The notes beneath the pieces are model-generated. The model was not told where the DNA came from and searched no databases. It was given only the letters and a program-made list of their open reading frames with translations. A stretch of 29,281 bases of DNA from CAYVTD01 sp964454445. GTDB taxonomy: Bacteria; Bacteroidota; Ignavibacteria; Kapaibacteriales; UBA2268. The DNA is taken from assembly GCA_964454445.1 (NCBI GenBank), contig CAYVTD010000039.1, forward strand, positions 1 through 29,281. The letters are read 5' to 3'. The position numbers were made by a program, and so were the translations under genes. Shown here one piece after another: positions 25,825 to 29,281 of this stretch. Numbering within the stretch: position 1 is the first letter of the stretch; each line of letters opens with the position of its first letter.

Positions 25825-26432
25825 TTCTTTAGCTCCTTTAGATTTATTGTAGAATTTTTCTTATCATTTTTAATCCATTCAGGCACAAGGGGTTTCACGG
25901 TTGGTATCAGAGCATTTGTGGAAGATGCTTCGCTTCTGAGCATATCGTGGGGCACTTCGCGATGGCATCCCCAGCACAATTTACCTTCGCCGTGCAAATA
26001 GTTTTTTCCTGTAACATTGACCGCAGATACGGGGGCTACTTGTGGATAATGGCAGCGCAGGCAATTACGTTGAACGACAGATATGCCTTCCGATTTTATT
26101 TTTATTACTTGTGGTTCAGCTTTTAATGTAAAAATTGTTGCGTGTCGCATTCCGTCGCTTGCTTTGAATAAATACTTTACAAAAATATTTTCATGAGGCA
26201 CATGACAATCGTTGCAAGTGGCTCTTTCTCTATGACTGCTGTGCGACCACGACGAAAAATGAGGCGACATTACATGGCAGTTAATGCAGGTTTCTGGTTC
26301 ATCAGAAAGATAAGAGGAAGCATTTGAAATATGGAAAATGAACAGCCCAAGACCGAAAATGATGCCCAATAATATGCTTACTGGAGTTTTCCATTTCCCC
26401 GGAGGTGCTATATTGTCTAAGAATTCAATCAT
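25821..26432 (-). CDS. nrfH: Cytochrome c nitrite reductase small subunit, tetrahaem quinol dehydrogenase
   Basis: 203 residues of the NapC/NirT family. One N-terminal membrane helix (about 17-35) anchors a periplasmic tetrahaem domain. The four motifs are CINCH (49), CNDCH (73), CLRCH (124) and CWGCH (153). CINCHVMSP has the methionine that ligates haem 1 in NrfH. It takes electrons from menaquinol and passes them to NrfA, which follows with a four-base overlap. The C-terminal ~40 residues after the last haem (rich in Pro, Lys, Asn) are a little longer than the minimal family and show no motif. Confidence 0.95.
   Translation of the reverse strand: MIEFLDNIAPPGKWKTPVSILLGIIFGLGLFIFHISNASSYLSDEPETCINCHVMSPHFSSWSHSSHRERATCNDCHVPHENIFVKYLFKASDGMRHATIFTLKAEPQVIKIKSEGISVVQRNCLRCHYPQVAPVSAVNVTGKNYLHGEGKLCWGCHREVPHDMLRSEASSTNALIPTVKPLVPEWIKNDKKNSTINLKELKK
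25833..25839 (-). promoter_or_regulatory. Strong ribosome binding site of nrfA, inside nrfH
   Basis: AAAGGAG on the minus strand lies eight bases before the nrfA ATG (25824) and within the last codons of nrfH. This allows independent loading of ribosomes as well as coupling through the ATGA overlap. Confidence 0.65.
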
Positions 26433-26575
26433 AGTTTTCTCAAATTTATGTTTTTTTGCTCTTTAAAAATACTAATTTATCCGATTATAAATATTACAAA
26501 AAAATTAATTTTATTTAATAAAACTATTAATTGATGATTATATATTCATATAGAGTAAAATATCTATGAAGAATT
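26433..26575. promoter_or_regulatory. AT-rich gap between the 94-residue gene and nrfH
   Basis: 143 bases, mostly A and T. It contains the palindrome TTTTATT-T-AATAAAA (26509-26523). This could be a separate nrfHA promoter region or a simple spacer. No FNR-like TTGAT-N4-ATCAA site was found. Confidence 0.3.
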
Positions 26576-26860
26576 TTATGTTCTTTTTATGTAATGAATT
26601 ATTTGGAAAGAATTAATAAAAATCATTAATGGATGTTTACTATTAAATGAATTAAGTGGCTGATTTGTAATAATTTGAATTTGGAAAAACTTATCTTTTT
26701 CATTTATAATTATTTCTCCAAGCCAGCTTATATCTATGCCTTTATCGTGGCAAGCAAGATTGTCAGGGCAAGACAATCGCAAATCCAAGCCAGCATTTTG
26801 TCCTTTTTTTAAAATTTCAAATTTTTCTTCTGGTACGGCAATAATTGTCTTGTAATTCAT
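26576..26860 (-). CDS. Small protein of unknown function, 94 residues
   Basis: I do not recognise it. It begins MNYKTIIAVPEEKFEILKKG and has one motif-like stretch, SCPDNLACHDKG, with two cysteines five residues apart. It ends with a hydrophobic/basic tail. It has no signal peptide and no membrane helix long enough to be certain. It is probably a real gene: its ATG is 16 bases after the stop of the DUF1573 gene on the same strand, and it sits in a tight run leading to nrfHA. No good ribosome binding site is visible, only an A/T-rich leader. Confidence 0.55.
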   Translation of the reverse strand: MNYKTIIAVPEEKFEILKKGQNAGLDLRLSCPDNLACHDKGIDISWLGEIIINEKDKFFQIQIITNQPLNSFNSKHPLMIFINSFQIIHYIKRT

Positions 26861-26876
26861 TTAAATAATCGCTATT

Positions 26877-27314
26877 TTATTTCTCATTATTATCATTTGT
26901 CCTTAGAGAATCAGAAATATCTGGGAAGCGAATTTTTAAGCTATGGGGGCTGTCTTTAGCATTGCTATAAAACATAAACTCGACCATGTCGCCTCCGCCC
27001 ATTCCTTTCATATTTACTGACAGGAATGCCCTTCCTGTGTCGTGAGGATTGATTATAGCTTGGAGTAATTTGGCATCAGCACAATAGCAAGAAGGGGTAA
27101 TTCTGTTAATATCAAGAGGATAATCTCCCTTGTTCACAACCCTTATCTCAGTTGTAAAAAACTTACTATATGGTCCACTCGCATAAACAGTGGGGGGAAT
27201 AAACTCGAGTTCTGTATGACTATTTGCTCTGCTTTCTTGCTTTTGTTTAGAAAATAAAACACAACTCATAAGCAGGCAGAGCGAAACAAAGCTTACAAAA
27301 AGAATCTTTGGCAT
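26877..27314 (-). CDS. DUF1573 lipoprotein
   Basis: 145 residues. The N-terminus MPKILFVSFVSLCLLMSC ends in a lipobox (LLMSC, Cys18), so it should be lipid-anchored in the periplasm. The body matches DUF1573: TTEIRVVNKGDYPLDINRI, followed by TPSCYCADAK in place of the common SCGCT, then INPHDTGRAFLSVNMKG. This is an immunoglobulin-like fold common in Bacteroidota with no settled role. It lies 15 bases after the superoxide dismutase stop and 16 bases before the 94-residue gene, so it is probably in the same operon. Confidence 0.82.
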   Translation of the reverse strand: MPKILFVSFVSLCLLMSCVLFSKQKQESRANSHTELEFIPPTVYASGPYSKFFTTEIRVVNKGDYPLDINRITPSCYCADAKLLQAIINPHDTGRAFLSVNMKGMGGGDMVEFMFYSNAKDSPHSLKIRFPDISDSLRTNDNNEK

Positions 27315-27329
27315 AAATATAGATTGAAA

Positions 27330-28052
27330 TTAATATCGATTGAGCAATTTTTCGAGTTTTGAATTAATGCCATTCCAATTGGCAATGTCCCACCATTTTG
27401 TAAGGTATTCACCGCGTTTATTTTGATATTTCAAATAGTAAGCATGCTCCCAAACATCGACAGCCATAATAGGGATCATATTCCAGGGAGACAAATCCTG
27501 ATGTTTTTCAACTTGGAGGATGAACAATAGCTTGTCTTCAGGACGAAAAGCAAGAAGTCCCCAACCGCTACCTTCCACGCTAGAAGCAACTTTTTCGAAT
27601 TCTGCTTTGAAAATCTCGAAGCTGCCGAAACCAGCTATTATTTTTTCCGAAAGAACTCCTTTTGGTGCCCCGCCGCCATTAGGAGACATTGATTCCCAAT
27701 AAAGAGTATGCAAGAAATTGCCAGCACCGTGGAAAGCAAGTTTCTTCGTCCAATACTCGGCTTCTCCAAGCTTGCCATTACCACGAATATTGGCAAGTTG
27801 TTCTTCGGCGTTATTAAGCCCCGTTACATAGCCGTTGTGATGTTTTGTGTGATGTATGGTTAGTGTTTGTTCGTCGATTACTGGCTCTAATGCTTTGTAA
27901 TCATAAGGCAATTTGGGCAATTCATGGACGCTAAAGCAGCCAAGTGGTTCTTGTTTGTCTGCAGCAATGGCGCCAATATTGTTCATAGTTCCTGATAGCA
28001 TCGCAGCTCCGCCAATGATGGCACCTGTCTGCAAAAATGTTCTTTTATTCAT
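27330..28052 (-). CDS. Exported Fe/Mn-family superoxide dismutase
   Basis: 240 residues, converting superoxide to oxygen and hydrogen peroxide. The N-terminus MNKRTFLQTGAIIGGAAML looks like a Tat-type signal with KR in place of RR, so the enzyme is likely periplasmic. Metal ligands are visible: His in LTIHHTKHHNGYV, His in NFLHTLYWESM, and Asp and His in AVDVWEHAYYLKYQNKR. Gly stands four residues before the second His ligand, and QVEKHQ resembles the QVENH of archaeal and Aquifex-type SODs, in which His replaces the active-site Gln; metal preference is therefore uncertain. The ATG at 28052 has AGGA eight bases upstream; the in-frame start at 28091 would spoil the signal peptide. It is the second gene of the six-gene run ending in nrfA. 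Confidence 0.93.
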   Translation of the reverse strand: MNKRTFLQTGAIIGGAAMLSGTMNNIGAIAADKQEPLGCFSVHELPKLPYDYKALEPVIDEQTLTIHHTKHHNGYVTGLNNAEEQLANIRGNGKLGEAEYWTKKLAFHGAGNFLHTLYWESMSPNGGGAPKGVLSEKIIAGFGSFEIFKAEFEKVASSVEGSGWGLLAFRPEDKLLFILQVEKHQDLSPWNMIPIMAVDVWEHAYYLKYQNKRGEYLTKWWDIANWNGINSKLEKLLNRY

Positions 28053-28106
28053 AGGTTTATTCCTAAAATTAATAATCTGTAAAAAGAGCAAGTAAAACTG
28101 TACTTG

Positions 28107-28571
28107 TTATTCAGTAAAAAGAAATTCTGACATGTCGTCGAAGCGCAGACTGACAACTATCCAACCAAGCTTCGGCGATTTATAAAAGGTAAAAATCCAA
28201 CGCATTGGATATTTTTCGTGCAAAGTGATATATTGTAATTTTATGAGAGACTCCGTAGCTGCTTCGCTACTGACTTGCTCGTAGCTCATTGCAAGACCAT
28301 AAGTAGAGTTGGCGAGGCGAGTCTGTTCGATAAGTTCTTTAACTTTGTCCTTTTTATCTTTGATGGGACTATCTTTTAAAATCTGATTAAATGCCTCTTC
28401 GGTTTTGCCTTCGATAAGAGTTTTAAAGAAAGCATTACACGATTGTATTACTTTGTCTGGTGTTTTTAGTCGAAATTCAGTTGAAGAATTCTGTTCTGAC
28501 AGGTTTTCCTGTGATTTTGTATTTATTGGAATGATGGAAAGCAGGCATATAAAAAAGACTATTTCTCTCAT
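28107..28571 (-). CDS. Secreted protein of about 154 residues, possible NTF2-like/DUF4019-type fold
   Basis: A short signal peptide (MREIVFFICLLSIIPINTKS) precedes a mature domain that opens with a helix (VIQSCNAFFKTLIEGKTEEA). It ends in strands with KLQYITLHEKYPMRWIFTFYKSPKLGWIVVSLRFDD. This helix-then-sheet layout, with an aromatic GWxVxxxxF close, is that of small NTF2-like proteins, but I cannot name the family with certainty. It is the first gene of the run followed 54 bases later by the superoxide dismutase. The promoter at 28644-28675 lies just upstream. Confidence 0.7.
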   Translation of the reverse strand: MREIVFFICLLSIIPINTKSQENLSEQNSSTEFRLKTPDKVIQSCNAFFKTLIEGKTEEAFNQILKDSPIKDKKDKVKELIEQTRLANSTYGLAMSYEQVSSEAATESLIKLQYITLHEKYPMRWIFTFYKSPKLGWIVVSLRFDDMSEFLFTE

Positions 28572-28638
28572 ACATTTTTTTAGATTTTGTTATTAAAGCG
28601 CTTATTTCTTATAATGAATTTAAAAGCATAAACTTATA

Positions 28639-28675
28639 TCAATCAAAAATATGGAAAAATGTTTGATTGAACAAA
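28639..28675 (-). promoter_or_regulatory. Bacteroidota-type promoter with overlapping 9-bp inverted repeat, upstream of the SOD-nrf run
   Basis: On the minus strand TATTTTTG (28651-28644) matches the -7 element TAnnTTTG. TTTG (28675-28672) lies 20 bases upstream as a perfect -33 element. A perfect 9-bp inverted repeat, TCAATCAAA (28639-28647) and TTTGATTGA (28662-28670) with 14 bases between, overlaps the -7 element and fills most of the space to the -33 element. It is placed like a repressor or activator site. The leader to the ATG at 28571 would be about 65 bases. The core ATCAAA-N14-TTTGAT is shared with 20271-20296. Confidence 0.6.
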
Positions 28676-28696
28676 AATATGTTTAAAATTTGAATT

Positions 28697-28915
28697 ATTT
28701 AATTATCATAATAGATATTAAACTTCAAAGGGTTAGGGAGTATCCAAAGGTCAATAACATTCCGGAGGTTTGGTGTGACTTGTACCTGCAAATGACTTGA
28801 TCATAAGCCATTGCTTGACCTCTTTAAAAAATATTTCTATCTGCCAACGACTTTAATTTTTTACCCAAATCAAAAAAGAATAATGTATCCTTGTGAGATT
28901 ACAAAAAATGTCGTC
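28697..28915 (-). pseudogene. Decayed IS4-type transposase fragment
   Basis: In the 374-base gap 28572-28945. On the minus strand one frame (about 28915 to 28751) reads DIFCNL, then an in-frame stop, then SRWQIEIFFKEVKQWLMIKS and FAGTS before a TGA. The RWQIExFFKxxKQ block is the conserved region around the last catalytic Glu of IS4-family DDE transposases, and the KIKSFxGTS continuation is also typical. A second frame after FAGTS gives RNVIDLWIL, reminiscent of the next family segment, suggesting a frameshift. No start, N-terminal part or terminal inverted repeats are visible. It is a remnant and cannot move by itself. Confidence 0.7.
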
Positions 28916-28945
28916 TTTTGAATATTGTGTTTAGAAATATAATAT

Positions 28946-29281
28946 TTACTTCATTATCATCAATTTCTCTCGTTTTATTATCGTCGGTGTTTGTAATTGT
29001 ATGAAATAAAGACCGTTGCTGTATTTCGCAGTGTTCAATTTCAGATTAATATTGCCTATCTGGTTTGACAAATCGAGCTCATCATACAGTTGTCCTCCGA
29101 CACTATAAACTCTTAATAAAGTATTGCCTTTTTCTATTAAATATAATTCAATATTCACATTATTATCGCTTGGGTTTGGTGATATGATCATCATATTTAT
29201 TGCTTTGCCGTTTGGATTAAATAACTTTTTCCCACCTTCGTTGCAAATACCTAAAAGTTTAAATACCCCTGATTGCTTTTC
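28946..29281 (-). CDS. C-terminal end of a T9SS-secreted protein (type A sorting domain), runs off the window
   Basis: The frame is open to the window edge with no stop, so the ATG at 29194 is internal and the true start lies outside. The visible 111 residues include a linker (GGKKLFNPNGKAIN) and then a complete sorting domain: ISPNPSDNNVNIEL, LRVYSVGGQLYDELDL, YSNGLYFIQLQT and KREKLMIMK. Type A domains direct export through the outer membrane by T9SS and are then removed or exchanged for an anchor. The nature of the mature protein cannot be seen. A decayed transposase lies directly downstream. Confidence 0.82.
   Translation of the reverse strand, partial: EKQSGVFKLLGICNEGGKKLFNPNGKAINMMIISPNPSDNNVNIELYLIEKGNTLLRVYSVGGQLYDELDLSNQIGNINLKLNTAKYSNGLYFIQLQTPTIIKREKLMIMK

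Noticed and set aside
26441..26448. TAAATTTG on the minus strand as -7 element of nrfH
   Set aside because: It is only nine bases from the ATG and has no -33 element at the right distance.
26433..26575. FNR/CRP-type site upstream of nrfHA
   Set aside because: TTGAT occurs once (26530-26534) but the paired ATCAA half-site at four bases is missing.
28639..28670. Reading the 9-bp inverted repeat as a terminator of the T9SS gene at the window edge
   Set aside because: The stem is AT-rich with a 14-base loop and no following T-run, and it coincides with promoter elements, so an operator is more likely.
29192..29194. ATG at 29194 as the start of a small 82-residue protein
   Set aside because: The frame stays open to the window edge and the sequence is a C-terminal sorting domain, which is never a stand-alone start.

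Overview
The window looks like part of an AT-rich genome from the Bacteroidota/Chlorobi/Ignavibacteria-Kapabacteria (FCB) group. The evidence is three proteins ending in type IX secretion (T9SS) sorting domains, a seven-bladed SBBP propeller protein, A-rich weak ribosome binding sites, and at least two promoters of the Bacteroidota type (TTG/TTTG, 20 nt, TAnnTTTG). The exact lineage cannot be fixed from sequence reading alone. No rRNA, tRNA, CRISPR array or complete insertion sequence was seen.

Left part, plus strand (1-6642): an envelope-glycan gene run. It holds the end of a Wzx-type flippase, UDP-galactopyranose mutase (glf), a HAD phosphatase-UbiA prenyltransferase fusion, DprE1-like and DprE2-like enzymes, and murD. 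Together glf and the UbiA/DprE1/DprE2 set would supply UDP-galactofuranose and a polyprenyl-phosphate-linked D-arabinofuranose. These are the two furanose donor types best known from the mycobacterial arabinogalactan, here in a probable Gram-negative.

Middle part, mostly minus strand (6647-20233): an aspartokinase with altered active-site residues, a GT-C (ArnT/PMT-like) glycosyltransferase that could use a lipid-linked sugar donor, and a membrane protein with two GAF domains and a degenerate GGDEF domain; these three appear to form one operon. Next come a large T9SS-exported IgGFc-binding-like protein, a plus-strand MEMO1-AMMECR1 fusion with a signal peptide, and the SBBP propeller T9SS protein. 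The MEMO and SBBP genes converge on a 12-bp tandem duplication that contains both stop codons.

Right part, minus strand (20328-29281): a family 4 glycosyltransferase, the indolepyruvate oxidoreductase pair iorA/iorB, an orphan response-regulator receiver domain, and a six-gene run. The run is an NTF2-like secreted protein, exported Fe/Mn superoxide dismutase, a DUF1573 lipoprotein, a 94-residue unknown, nrfH and nrfA. It combines superoxide removal with ammonia-forming nitrite reduction in the periplasm. Its probable promoter contains a 9-bp inverted repeat with a core (ATCAAA-N14-TTTGAT) that recurs, with the same spacing, in the promoter of the SBBP gene. The only gap above 300 bases (28572-28945) holds this promoter and a decayed IS4-type transposase fragment. 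Beyond it lies the C-terminal end of another T9SS cargo protein running off the window edge.
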